Notes under the pieces: generated by a model
What the model saw: the letters and a program-made list of their open reading frames with translations, nothing else
The model's database searches: none
What the model was told of the DNA's origin: nothing
NCBI GenBank assembly: GCA_036172455.1
Contig: JAXKVY010000002.1
Location: forward strand, 372,001 to 436,000
Direction: 5' to 3'
DNA length: 64,000 nucleotides
Source: Candidatus Izemoplasma sp.
Lineage (GTDB): Bacteria; Bacillota_I; Bacilli_A; Izemoplasmatales; Izemoplasmataceae
Program-made: the position numbers and the translations under genes
In this document: positions 55,205 to 64,000 of the stretch, piece by piece
How the letters are laid out: each line of letters opens with the position of its first letter
How positions within the stretch are numbered: the stretch's first letter is position 1

Positions 55205-55281
55205 TGGTGCCGCATGTAGGATTTGAACCTACGACCTCTACCTTACCATGGTATTGCTCTACCGGGCTGAGCTAAAGCGGC
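55205..55281 (-). tRNA. tRNA-Thr (GGU anticodon)
   Basis: The 77-base gene with encoded CCA folds as a cloverleaf: acceptor GCCGCTT/ATGCGGC (one T-T mismatch), D stem GCTC/GAGC, anticodon loop ATGGTAA, T stem GTAGG/CCTAC with TTCAAAT loop. The anticodon GGT (complement of 55245-55247) reads ACC and ACU. The 27-43 pair at the anticodon stem base is A-G. It has its own promoter and terminator. Confidence 0.93.
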
Positions 55282-55297
55282 GATGCATGCAAAATAT

Positions 55298-55325
55298 ATT
55301 ATACCATAAACTTGCCTCGTGACAA
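55298..55325 (-). promoter_or_regulatory. tRNA-Thr promoter
   Basis: TTGTCA (55320-55325) and TATAAT (55298-55303) with TGG before it are 16 bases apart, about 17 bases upstream of the tRNA. Confidence 0.65.
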
Positions 55326-55355
55326 GTCTTTTAAATACATTTTTAATAAAAATAA

Positions 55356-55384
55356 TGCCACACAGCGTTAAGCGCTATGTGGCA
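55356..55384 (-). terminator. Terminator after rpoC
   Basis: TGCCACATAGCGC pairs with GCGCT/GTGTGGCA in a 12-13-base-pair stem with a TTAA loop, followed by TTATTTTTATT on the minus strand. Confidence 0.88.
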
Positions 55385-55395
55385 TCTTCTATAAC

Positions 55396-58300
55396 TTAAA
55401 AATTAAAATCTGATGTATCAAATGGTTGGTCTTCTAAGGCTGACTCCTCTTCGACTTCTGGTTTCTCATAATCAAATGCAGTATCTCTTAGAATACCTGT
55501 ACCAGCAGGAATTAGTCCACCGATGATGACATTCTCTTTTAATCCGAGTAAGTCATCTGTTTTTGCACGAATTGCCGCATCAGTTAAGACACGTGTTGTC
55601 TCTTGGAAACTTGCTGCACTTAAGAACGATTCGCTACGTAAACTTGCTCGGGTAATCCCGAGTAACGCAGGACGTCCAATCGCAGGTGATTTTCCTTCAA
55701 TTAAGACATTGCGGTTGGCTTCTTTAAATTCTCTAATTGATACTTGGTCCCCTGGTAACAACATTGTGTCACCCTCTAAGATAACGTTGATACGACGCAT
55801 CATTTGGTGAATAATAACCTCAATATGTTTATCTGAGATTTCAATGTTTTGGGCACGGTATACTTTTTGTACTTCTTTTAATAGATATTGTTGTACTGTT
55901 TCAGCATCTGTCGCTTTTAACAGTTGTTTTGGATCAATACTACCTTCCGTTAATTTTTGGCCAGCATATAATGCTTCACCTTCATTAACGCTAACACTGT
56001 CTCCAGTATTGGTCATATATTCAATTTCTTGGTTGTCATTTGCCACAACGACTTTTGTGCGACCGTTGACAATTTCCTTTGATTTTACAACACCATTGAT
56101 TTCACTAATGATCGCTTTACCTTTTGGTGTTCTTGCCTCAAATAATTCTTGAATACGCGGTAGACCTTGGGTAATATCGGCACCGGCAACACCTCCCGTA
56201 TGGAAAGTACGCATGGTTAACTGTGTTCCTGGTTCACCAATTGATTGCGCTGCGATGGTTCCAATACTTTCTCCAACTTCAACTTGTTCTCCGGTTGATA
56301 AGTTTTGACCATAACATTTTTTACAGACACCACGCTCACTTGCACAGGTTAAGACGCTTCTAATACGTAATTCTGAAATCCCTGCATGAATAATTCTACG
56401 GGCAATTTCCTCAGTAATATATTCATTTTTATTCACAAGGATTTCACCTGTATCAGGATCAGAGCGTGTTTCCGAAGAAAAGCGGCCAACTAAACGATCA
56501 ATAAATGGTACAATCAAGTCCATTTCAATGACCATACCATCGGCTGGTGTGTCATAATAAATAGCGACACTATTGATATTTGCACGAATCATTTCATCGG
56601 CAATATCAGGTGTAATGATGGTATCTTGTTCAACGATTACATCACGTGTTCTACTGTGATAAACCGTATTTCTAGCGTAGCGGTTAACAATCTTATTTTT
56701 AAAGTCTTGTTTACCGTGTGTATCAGAAATCGCGAAGACTTCTGTTCCACGATCAGTACCACAGTCTTCTTCTGTCACAACTAAGTCCTGACTAACATCT
56801 ACAAGGCGACGTGTTAAGTAACCGGAATCGGCTGTTTTGAGTGCGGTATCGGTTGATCCTTTACGCGCACCATGTGTCGAGATAAAGAACTCTGACATCG
56901 TTAATCCTTCAATAAATGAAGACTTAACAGGTAACTCGATTGTTGATTTAATACCGGCACGGATATTGTATGCCTTGTTTAATCCCTCACGCTTGGTATT
57001 CGCCATACTACCACGAATTCCGGCTAACTGCGTAAAGTTAGAGGCATTACCACGTGCACCTGAGTCACTCATCATGAAGATGTGATTGTCATTGGTAAGT
57101 TCTTCCATTAATCCTTTTTGGATTCTATTTTTAACGGCTGCCCATTCTTTAATAACGAGTTTATAACGTTCATAGTCTGTGAGTAGTCCGTTATGGTATT
57201 GTTCATATAAGTAATCAACTTTCGCTTGCGCTTTGTCAATTTCTTCTTTCTTATGTGAATACACTTGAACATCACTCGCACTAACGGTAATACCCGCTTG
57301 TGTTGAGTATTTAAATCCTAAGTTTTTCAGTTTATCTAACATTTTTGATGTCTCATTTATCTTAAAGACTAAGAATACTTCAGAAATGATATTAGATAAA
57401 AATCCTTTTTTAAATGGAGGCACTAGCGCTTGTGATGCGATATGCTCTTTAACATTCGTTCCCATTGGGACAAAGTAACGATCCGGTGTATGGTAACGTT
57501 CTTCACCAGTTTCTGTGTTTACTTGTTTTTGTAAGTTTTCAAGTGTTGGTTCATTTAAATAAGCAAATTCTTTCGGTAAAATTGAGTTAAATGTTAATTT
57601 ACCAAATGTTGTGATGAGGTATCCATTACGTTGTTCTTCGGTAATTGGTGCGTTTCCTAAAGCACTTCCTTTTAATGCAATACGGCTATGTAAAGTGATC
57701 ATGTTGTTTTCGTATGCTAAGGCTGCTTCATCATAATCACTAAAGACGCGTCCTTCACCTTTCTCACCAGCTTTTTCTAGGGTAAGGTAATAATTTCCAA
57801 GTACCATATCCTGTGATGGTGTAACAATTGGTTTTCCATCTTTTGGATTTAAGATATTGTTTGAGGCAAGCATAAGCACACGTGCTTCTGCTTGTGCTTC
57901 TTCACTTAAAGGAACATGGACTGCCATCTGGTCACCATCAAAATCGGCATTAAAAGCAGTGGTTACTAATGGGTGAAGACGGATTGCTTTCCCTTCCACA
58001 AGTTTTGGTTCAAACGCTTGAATCCCTAATCTATGTAACGTTGGTGCACGGTTTAACATGACTGGATGTTCTTTAATAACATCTTCTAATACGTTCCACA
58101 CATCTGGGTTCTCAACTTTATCAACAGCTTTTTTAGCAGCTTTAATGTTAGTCGCAATTTCGCGTGCTATTAACTCTTTAATAACAAATGGTTTAAAGAG
58201 GTTTAAGGCCATTTCTTTTGGTAATCCACATTGATACATTTCTAAATCTGGTCCAACAACGATAACACTACGACCTGAGTAATCAACACGTTTACCGAGT

Positions 58301-59286
58301 AAGTTTTGACGGAAACGTCCTTGTTTACCACGGAGTAAGTCACTCAATGATTTTAATGGACGATTCTTTTCAACGACTTTACGACCACGTTTCGAGTTAT
58401 CAATTAAGGCATCGACACTTTCTTGAAGCATCCGTTTCTCATTTTTAGTAATTAAGTGTGGTGCGCCTTGTTCAAATTGACGTTTTAAACGATTATTACG
58501 GTTTAAAATACGACGATATAAATCATTTAAATCGGTTGTTGCGAAACGTCCACCATCAAGTTGTACCATCGGACGTAAATCTGGTGGTATAACCGGTAAA
58601 ACTTCTAAAACCATCCATTCTGGTTTATTATCAGAATTCAAGAAGGCTTCTACAACGTTTAATCGTTTAATGATTTTTTTACGTTTTTGTTTTGATGCAC
58701 TACTTAAGTTTTTACGTAAGATTAAACTTTCTCGTTCAAGATCTAGTTTTTTAAGTAAGTATTTAACAGCTTCAGCACCACTTAAGGCTTTGAAGCGACT
58801 ACCGTATTCCATATATTTCATTGAATATTCGGCTTCACTTAAGATTTGCTTATATTGTAAGTCGGTATCGCCTGGATCTACAACAATGTATGATGCCAGG
58901 TAAACAACTTGTTCTAAATTCTTTGTTTTTAAATCAAGCAAAGTTGCCAAGCGAGATGGGGTATTGCGTAAATACCATGTATGTACAACTGGCGCAGCTA
59001 ATTCAATATGACCCATACGTTCACGACGTACTTTGCTTTCTGTGATTTCAACACCACATTGAGGACATTTTTTCCCAACATGGCTTGTGCGTTTTGATTT
59101 ATTATTACATGCACATTGGTAGTCTTTGGTTGGTCCAAAGATAATTTCACAGAATAATCCATCTTTTTCTGGCTTTAACGTCCGGTAATTGATTGTTTCA
59201 TGTTTTTTTACTTCTCCGAAAGACCATCCACGAATCTCTTCTGGAGATGCCAAACGAATTTTATAATGCGTAAATTTTTGACTCAT
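55396..59286 (-). CDS. rpoC: RNA polymerase subunit beta'
   Basis: The catalytic motif NADFDGDQM (near residue 448) holds the three Asp ligands of the active Mg. The N-terminal zinc site is [10 protein letters not shown]...CPQCG and a second is [13 protein letters not shown]. Length of about 1,296 residues is normal. ATG 59286 follows GGGTGATTTG; the TTG just before is within the same site. It follows rpoB by 13-16 bases. Confidence 0.98.
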   Translation of the reverse strand: MSQKFTHYKIRLASPEEIRGWSFGEVKKHETINYRTLKPEKDGLFCEIIFGPTKDYQCACNNKSKRTSHVGKKCPQCGVEITESKVRRERMGHIELAAPVVHTWYLRNTPSRLATLLDLKTKNLEQVVYLASYIVVDPGDTDLQYKQILSEAEYSMKYMEYGSRFKALSGAEAVKYLLKKLDLERESLILRKNLSSASKQKRKKIIKRLNVVEAFLNSDNKPEWMVLEVLPVIPPDLRPMVQLDGGRFATTDLNDLYRRILNRNNRLKRQFEQGAPHLITKNEKRMLQESVDALIDNSKRGRKVVEKNRPLKSLSDLLRGKQGRFRQNLLGKRVDYSGRSVIVVGPDLEMYQCGLPKEMALNLFKPFVIKELIAREIATNIKAAKKAVDKVENPDVWNVLEDVIKEHPVMLNRAPTLHRLGIQAFEPKLVEGKAIRLHPLVTTAFNADFDGDQMAVHVPLSEEAQAEARVLMLASNNILNPKDGKPIVTPSQDMVLGNYYLTLEKAGEKGEGRVFSDYDEAALAYENNMITLHSRIALKGSALGNAPITEEQRNGYLITTFGKLTFNSILPKEFAYLNEPTLENLQKQVNTETGEERYHTPDRYFVPMGTNVKEHIASQALVPPFKKGFLSNIISEVFLVFKINETSKMLDKLKNLGFKYSTQAGITVSASDVQVYSHKKEEIDKAQAKVDYLYEQYHNGLLTDYERYKLVIKEWAAVKNRIQKGLMEELTNDNHIFMMSDSGARGNASNFTQLAGIRGSMANTKREGLNKAYNIRAGIKSTIELPVKSSFIEGLTMSEFFISTHGARKGSTDTALKTADSGYLTRRLVDVSQDLVVTEEDCGTDRGTEVFAISDTHGKQDFKNKIVNRYARNTVYHSRTRDVIVEQDTIITPDIADEMIRANINSVAIYYDTPADGMVIEMDLIVPFIDRLVGRFSSETRSDPDTGEILVNKNEYITEEIARRIIHAGISELRIRSVLTCASERGVCKKCYGQNLSTGEQVEVGESIGTIAAQSIGEPGTQLTMRTFHTGGVAGADITQGLPRIQELFEARTPKGKAIISEINGVVKSKEIVNGRTKVVVANDNQEIEYMTNTGDSVSVNEGEALYAGQKLTEGSIDPKQLLKATDAETVQQYLLKEVQKVYRAQNIEISDKHIEVIIHQMMRRINVILEGDTMLLPGDQVSIREFKEANRNVLIEGKSPAIGRPALLGITRASLRSESFLSAASFQETTRVLTDAAIRAKTDDLLGLKENVIIGGLIPAGTGILRDTAFDYEKPEVEEESALEDQPFDTSDFNF

Positions 59287-59302
59287 CAAATCACCCTACT
59301 TT

Positions 59303-62300
59303 CTACGACTGAAAACCATATTTTGAAATATAGTCTTCACTGTCTTCGTTGACCAAACTCTTATTTGCTTCATTCACACCAGTTTCTTTATTGATTAACT
59401 CAACATAAATACCTAGTGATTGTAATTCACGTGTTAAGACACGGAAACTTTCTGGTAAGCTTGGGTTTGGTATGCTTTTGCCATCGACAATAGCTCTAAA
59501 GACTTTATTACGACCGATGATATCATCTGACTTCACAGTCAACATTTCTTGTAATGCATATGCTGCACCGTATGCTTCAAGTGCCCATACTTCCATTTCT
59601 CCGAAACGTTGTCCACCATTTTGTGCTTTACCACCCATAGGTTGTTGGGTAACGAGCGTGTATGGTCCAACACTTCTTGCATGTAATTTATCGTCAACCA
59701 TGTGGTCTAATTTAATCATGTACATAACACCAACACTAATTGGGTTATCGTATGGTTCACCGGTTTGACCTGAATAAAGGGTTACTTTTCCATCATTGCG
59801 CATACCAGCTTCAGCCATGATATCTTGTAATTCTTCAATTTCAATACCATCAAATACTGGTGTAGCGACATGAATACCTAACCGTTTTGCGGCCATCCCT
59901 AAATGAATCTCAAGAACCTGTCCGATATTCATACGTGATGGTACCCCAAGTGGATTTAACATAATATCTACTGGTGTTCCATCTTCCATATATGGCATAT
60001 CTTCAATCGGTAATATTTTAGAGATAACCCCTTTATTACCATGTCGTCCAGCCATTTTGTCTCCTTCAGAAATCTTACGCTTCTGAACGATGAATACACG
60101 AACAACCTCATTTACACCTGGTGGCAACTCATCACCGTTTGCACGACTGAAGTATTTAACATCTTGGACGATTCCGCCCCCACCATGTGGTACTTTTAAT
60201 GATGTATCGCGTACTTCGCGTGATTTTTCACCGAAGATTGCGAGTAATAATTTATCTTCTGGGGTTGGATCTGTAACACCTTTTGGTGTCACTTTACCAA
60301 CTAAGATATCCCCTTCAAATACTTCTGCTCCTGGAATAATGATTCCATTTTGGTCTAAGTATTTGCGTCCTTCTTCACTTACATGAGGAATTTCACGTGT
60401 GATTTCTTCTTTACCTAATTTTGTATCTCTAGCTTCTAATTCATATTTCTCGATATGGACAGACGTATACACATCTTCTTTAACTAAGCGTTCACTTAAG
60501 ATAACAGCATCCTCATAGTTATATCCATTCCATGTCATAAAGGCAACGGTAACATTCCGCCCTAATGCCATTTCGCCATCTTCCATTGATGGACCATCAG
60601 TAATGGTCATACCTTTGTAAATTTCATCACCGAGTGAGACAATTGGTTTTTGATTAATGCATGTTCCTTGATTACTACGTTGGAACTTATATAAATCATA
60701 TACATCAATTTCACCATCTTCGCGACGAATTTTAATGGTTCTAGCATCGACATAATCAACAACACCAGCGTTCAGTGCAACAAGTGCACTACCACTATCG
60801 TGCGCAGCTTTATATTCAATACCAGTACCAACGAATGGTGCTTCTGGAATTAATAATGGGATTGCCTGACGTTGCATGTTCGCACCCATTAAGGCACGGT
60901 TCGCATCATCGTGTTCCAAGAATGGAATACATGCTGTTGAGATACTAACAATCTGTTTTGGTGAAACATCCATTAATTCAATGTTTTCACGTGGGTGCAT
61001 CTTCGTCTCACCTTGGTATCTTGCAACAACTTGATCATCGATGAGTTCACGATCATCATTTACTGCCGCATTTCCTTGGGCAATAATATAACGTTCTTCA
61101 ACATCAGCTGATAAGTAAATCATCTGGTCAGTAACGTATGATGTTCCATCTTCTTGTTGTTCTACAATTAAATACGGTGTTTCCATAAATCCATATTTGT
61201 TTACTTTAACATATGATGCCAAACTATTAATTAATCCAATGTTTTGACCCTCAGGTGTTTCAATTGGACAAATACGTCCGTAATGAGAGTTGTGAACATC
61301 TCGGACTTCAAATCCAGCACGATCACGGGTTAAACCACCAGGACCAAGCGCTGAAATACGACGTTTATGTGTTAATTCGTCTAACGGATTTGTTTGCGCC
61401 ATAAATTGTGATAACTGACTGCTTCCAAAGAATTCTTTTAAGCTTGATGTTAGCGGTCTAATATTAATAAGTTTTTGTGGTGTAATCTCATCGGGTTCTT
61501 TCGTACTCATGCGATCCTTAACATTTTTTTCCATTTTAGTCAGACCGATACGGAATTGATTTTTCAATAATTCACCAATTAAACGTAAGCGTCTATTTCC
61601 TAAATGGTCAATGTCATCAAGTGATCCTACACCCTCAAATAAGTTTAAGTAGTATGAGATACTTGCAAGGATATCTGAAGGGACAATGTGTACAGCATCT
61701 TCAAATGAATTGTTCCCAATGACTTTAACGATTTTTTCATTATCGTCTTCATCTTTAGTCACAACATTCAATATTTGAATTTCAGCTAATTCTAAGTAAA
61801 TATTATCATTATCAAGAACATCTTCGTACCCTTGTTTTAATTCTTTCACATAAGTTTTCCCAAACTCTTCAGTTAACATTTTTTCTGTTTGGCCAATGTG
61901 TTTTAAGTATGCTTTATAATAACTTTTCGCATTTTGATAACTTTGATGACGAATCTCATGTAATAATTCTTCATCCGTCATGAAGTCAAATAACTTAACT
62001 TCATTGACTTCCGCAGAACGGAAAATATCAAGTTGTGTCAAAAAGTCATATTCTATATCATTAGATAATACACCCGGTACAGTTTGTGTAATTAAATGAC
62101 GGTATTCTTTTAATGATTCTGCCATCTTACGTGTCACTAAGGTATTCTTCTCAACAATGATTTCACCCGTATCTGGATCAACAAAATCATCAGCAAGTTT
62201 ATTACCTATAACACGTTCAAAAACATCAAGTTTTTGATTGACTTTGAAACGTCCAACTTCCGCTAAGTCATAGCGTTTTGGATCAAACAAGCGTCCTTTT

Positions 62301-63067
62301 AAGAACGTAATTGCTCCTTCAATCGTTGATGTTTCACCTTGACGTAATTTTGAGTATACTTCTTTAATCGCTTCATGGCTTGTCGTTGTTGAATCTTTAC
62401 CAAGGGTGTTCAGTAAAAATTCGGTTTCACCATAAATGTCTAATATTTGCTCATTATTGATAAATCCAACAGCGCGTAAAATAGTGGTCAATGGAATTTT
62501 TTTACTGCGATCAAGTTTGACATATAAGATGTCTTTTGATCCCATTTCAAATTCTAACCATGCACCACGGGTTGGAATCACCTGTCCAACAAACTTACTT
62601 TTCAGTGTTTTCTTATCAATGTTTTCACTAAAAAACACACCAGCACTACGCACGATTTGTGATACTATGACACGTTCACTACCATTAATAATAAATGAAC
62701 CATTTGGTGTCATCATTGGAAAATCGCCCATAAAGATGCGTTGTTCTTTGACTTCACCAGTTTCTTTATTCTCTAATCTTACGTTGACTCTTAGTGGACG
62801 AGAATACGTCATATCCTTATCGCGTGATTCACTGATGTTATATTTAGGTTGATCAAATATAAAATCACCGAAAAACAAACTAATGTTTTCTATAAAGTTT
62901 TGGATTGGTGAGATATCTCTAAATAGTTCTTTAAGACCTTGTTGAATGAACCAATCAAATGACTCCGTTTGGACACGGATCAAGTCTGGTAATTCAACAT
63001 TTGTTTTGACTTTCGAGTAATTTCTTCGCTGTCTTTTTTTACCATATTGAATTAATTTATAACTCAC
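59303..63067 (-). CDS. rpoB: RNA polymerase subunit beta
   Basis: The 1,254-residue subunit has the rifampicin region [33 protein letters not shown] in two adjoining blocks near residue 535, with wild-type residues at the main resistance positions. [10 protein letters not shown] near 905 is the conserved active-site block. The start is GTG 63067, with GGGGTGA upstream. It may have its own promoter after the rsmC-like gene. Confidence 0.98.
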   Translation of the reverse strand: MSYKLIQYGKKRQRRNYSKVKTNVELPDLIRVQTESFDWFIQQGLKELFRDISPIQNFIENISLFFGDFIFDQPKYNISESRDKDMTYSRPLRVNVRLENKETGEVKEQRIFMGDFPMMTPNGSFIINGSERVIVSQIVRSAGVFFSENIDKKTLKSKFVGQVIPTRGAWLEFEMGSKDILYVKLDRSKKIPLTTILRAVGFINNEQILDIYGETEFLLNTLGKDSTTTSHEAIKEVYSKLRQGETSTIEGAITFLKGRLFDPKRYDLAEVGRFKVNQKLDVFERVIGNKLADDFVDPDTGEIIVEKNTLVTRKMAESLKEYRHLITQTVPGVLSNDIEYDFLTQLDIFRSAEVNEVKLFDFMTDEELLHEIRHQSYQNAKSYYKAYLKHIGQTEKMLTEEFGKTYVKELKQGYEDVLDNDNIYLELAEIQILNVVTKDEDDNEKIVKVIGNNSFEDAVHIVPSDILASISYYLNLFEGVGSLDDIDHLGNRRLRLIGELLKNQFRIGLTKMEKNVKDRMSTKEPDEITPQKLINIRPLTSSLKEFFGSSQLSQFMAQTNPLDELTHKRRISALGPGGLTRDRAGFEVRDVHNSHYGRICPIETPEGQNIGLINSLASYVKVNKYGFMETPYLIVEQQEDGTSYVTDQMIYLSADVEERYIIAQGNAAVNDDRELIDDQVVARYQGETKMHPRENIELMDVSPKQIVSISTACIPFLEHDDANRALMGANMQRQAIPLLIPEAPFVGTGIEYKAAHDSGSALVALNAGVVDYVDARTIKIRREDGEIDVYDLYKFQRSNQGTCINQKPIVSLGDEIYKGMTITDGPSMEDGEMALGRNVTVAFMTWNGYNYEDAVILSERLVKEDVYTSVHIEKYELEARDTKLGKEEITREIPHVSEEGRKYLDQNGIIIPGAEVFEGDILVGKVTPKGVTDPTPEDKLLLAIFGEKSREVRDTSLKVPHGGGGIVQDVKYFSRANGDELPPGVNEVVRVFIVQKRKISEGDKMAGRHGNKGVISKILPIEDMPYMEDGTPVDIMLNPLGVPSRMNIGQVLEIHLGMAAKRLGIHVATPVFDGIEIEELQDIMAEAGMRNDGKVTLYSGQTGEPYDNPISVGVMYMIKLDHMVDDKLHARSVGPYTLVTQQPMGGKAQNGGQRFGEMEVWALEAYGAAYALQEMLTVKSDDIIGRNKVFRAIVDGKSIPNPSLPESFRVLTRELQSLGIYVELINKETGVNEANKSLVNEDSEDYISKYGFQS

Positions 63068-63130
63068 TAACTTTCACCCCATTTAAAAAGTAAAAAATGT
63101 CTATATACGCAAAAAAGCGCGCGTTATCGC

Positions 63131-63159
63131 AATTTAATATATTATCACACTATCGTCAA
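63131..63159 (-). promoter_or_regulatory. rpoBC promoter
   Basis: TTGACG (63154-63159) and TAAATT (63131-63136) are 17 bases apart. The -10 is weak, but the spacing and location just past the rsmC-like gene fit. Confidence 0.45.
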
Positions 63160-63163
63160 ATAG

Positions 63164-63751
63164 TCAAATGATTTTCGCGATTATTACATAAAATCCTTTG
63201 TCGCGCGTCACGATACGTACATCGTTGAATATACTGTTCAGTTTTTTTATTGCGGATTTTGCACCATGTTTTTTATGCATCACAATGACAAATTTACCAC
63301 CTGGGTTCAAATGCTCTTTGGTTTGTTCGAACAATCGATAAACAACACGTTTACCAGCATGAATTGGCGGGTTTAAAACTACCATATCATAACTTCTGTT
63401 AATATTCTCATAACCATCAGATTGCCATATTTTTTGTGATAGATTGTTTAATGTCAGATTATCTTTTGTCAGTGCAACAGCACGTTCATTGATATCAACC
63501 ATGTCAACATCAACATGAAACTTCTTTGTAAGATAGATGCCAATGATACCACTCCCACATCCTAAATCTAACACATGGGATGAATCATCAACTTCTATTG
63601 TATTTAAAAGAATTTGTGTGCCTAAATCCAAGTACCCTTTATTGAATACACCATGATCAGTGTAGACCGTAATTGGGATGTGATTGATATCAAAAGTAAC
63701 TTGCTTACGGTTACTTTTGACATCTGTATCGTTTGAAAAATAATGTGGCAT
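63164..63751 (-). CDS. RsmC-like class I methyltransferase (YbxB family)
   Basis: The 195-residue protein has SAM motif I VLDLGCGSGIIGIYL near residue 60 and the catalytic NPPIHAGK near residue 126, the RsmC/RlmG-type NPP motif. Family members methylate guanine of 16S or 23S rRNA. It lies between rplL and rpoB, where Bacillota have ybxB. AAGGAG precedes the ATG at 63751. Confidence 0.9.
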   Translation of the reverse strand: MPHYFSNDTDVKSNRKQVTFDINHIPITVYTDHGVFNKGYLDLGTQILLNTIEVDDSSHVLDLGCGSGIIGIYLTKKFHVDVDMVDINERAVALTKDNLTLNNLSQKIWQSDGYENINRSYDMVVLNPPIHAGKRVVYRLFEQTKEHLNPGGKFVIVMHKKHGAKSAIKKLNSIFNDVRIVTRDKGFYVIIAKII

Positions 63752-63790
63752 TCTACCAACTCCTTATTTTTCTACCATAATAGGCAAAAA

Positions 63791-63810
63791 ACCTGAGTTA
63801 AAACTCAGGT
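63791..63810 (-). terminator. Terminator after rplL
   Basis: A stem ACCTGAGTT/AACTCAGGT with a two-base loop is followed by six T on the minus strand. It separates rplL from the rsmC-like gene. Confidence 0.87.
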
Positions 63811-63827
63811 CATTTGTTTACATGTTG

Positions 63828-64000
63828 TTATTTAACTGTAACAGTTGCTCCAACTTCTTCTAATTGTTCTTTAATTTCGTTAGCTTCTTCAGGGCTAATT
63901 TCTTCTTTAATTGGTGCAGGTGCACTATCAACTAAAGCTTTTGCTTCTTTTAATCCTAAACCAGTAATTCCACGTACTGCTTTGATAACTGGAATTTTCT
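63828..64000 (-). CDS. rplL: 50S ribosomal protein L7/L12, C-terminal part
   Basis: The gene is cut by the window edge; about 57 codons are visible. They encode the C-terminal domain of L7/L12 ([19 protein letters not shown]) and end [10 protein letters not shown]. This domain recruits translation factors to the ribosome stalk. Its start and the rplJ gene expected beside it lie outside the window. Confidence 0.97.
   Translation of the reverse strand, partial: KIPVIKAVRGITGLGLKEAKALVDSAPAPIKEEISPEEANEIKEQLEEVGATVTVK

Noticed and set aside
62436-62852. A 138-codon plus-strand open frame inside rpoB
   Set aside because: It is antisense to conserved rpoB sequence with no start signals.
1-64000. 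Mycoplasma-type genetic code (TGA as Trp)
   Set aside because: Many genes end cleanly at TGA, and Trp residues in conserved positions use TGG.
1-64000. CRISPR array, insertion sequence or prophage
   Set aside because: No regularly spaced repeats, transposase, integrase or phage genes were seen.

Overview
The window is AT-rich bacterial chromosome, almost entirely coding and transcribed mostly on the minus strand. The standard genetic code fits: TGA is a normal stop (ftsY, ylxM, rbgA, tatD) and Trp is TGG. Gene order is of the low-GC Bacillota type: rplL-rsmC-rpoB-rpoC, rpsL-rpsG-fusA-tuf, rpsF-ssb-rpsR, gdpP-rplI-dnaB, ftsY-ylxM-ffh, rbgA-rnhB. Together with [FeFe]-hydrogenase maturation genes, sugar fermentation and no TGA-Trp recoding, this suggests a free-living fermentative relative of the Mollicutes (Izemoplasma/Acholeplasma grade) or a nearby early Bacillota lineage. 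The taxonomy is inference.

Layout. 1-9.98 kb: SAM methyltransferase, rnhB, rbgA, signal peptidase I, an FtsK/SpoIIIE translocase without a membrane domain, thioredoxin-like protein, an unknown membrane-anchored protein, a HAD phosphatase, and the SRP genes ffh-ylxM-ftsY. 9.98-16 kb: a candidate small RNA or ftsY leader, topA, prmC, prfA and a MATE exporter. 16-20 kb: remains of a PAS-GGDEF gene, a TSUP permease and an intact PAS-GGDEF-HD-GYP c-di-GMP protein. 20-25.2 kb: hydE-hydG-aspA-hydF, with aspA frameshifted. 25.2-30.3 kb: dnaB, a gdpP::rplI in-frame fusion, rpsR, ssb, rpsF. 30.3-39.1 kb: alpha/beta hydrolase, cinA, phzF-like gene, ychF, pseudouridine catabolism (psuK with an N-terminal HTH, psuG), PIG-L deacetylase, CPBP protease, lgt-like gene. 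39.2-47.5 kb: complete xylose module xylA-xylB-xylG-xylH-xylF with divergent ROK-type xylR. 47.7-54.2 kb: HtrA-like lipoprotein, tatD, tuf, fusA, rpsG, rpsL with an attenuator-like leader. 54.3-64 kb: an XRE/zinc-ribbon gene split by an in-frame stop, tRNA-Thr(GGU), rpoC, rpoB, rsmC-like gene and the 3' part of rplL.

How the genes work together. Xylose would enter through XylFGH, be converted by XylA and XylB to xylulose 5-phosphate and be fermented. HydEFG would build the H-cluster of an [FeFe]-hydrogenase encoded elsewhere, giving H2 as an electron sink. Most of the rest is translation, transcription, protein targeting and second-messenger control (c-di-GMP, and c-di-AMP through GdpP).

No CRISPR array, insertion sequence, prophage or defence island was seen. 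The most unusual items are the gdpP::rplI fusion with its internal ribosome-binding site, the attenuator and 11-codon ORF ahead of rpsL, the promoter-to-terminator unit upstream of ftsY, the self-contained psuK operator arrangement, and three disrupted genes (PAS-GGDEF, aspA, XRE/zinc ribbon).
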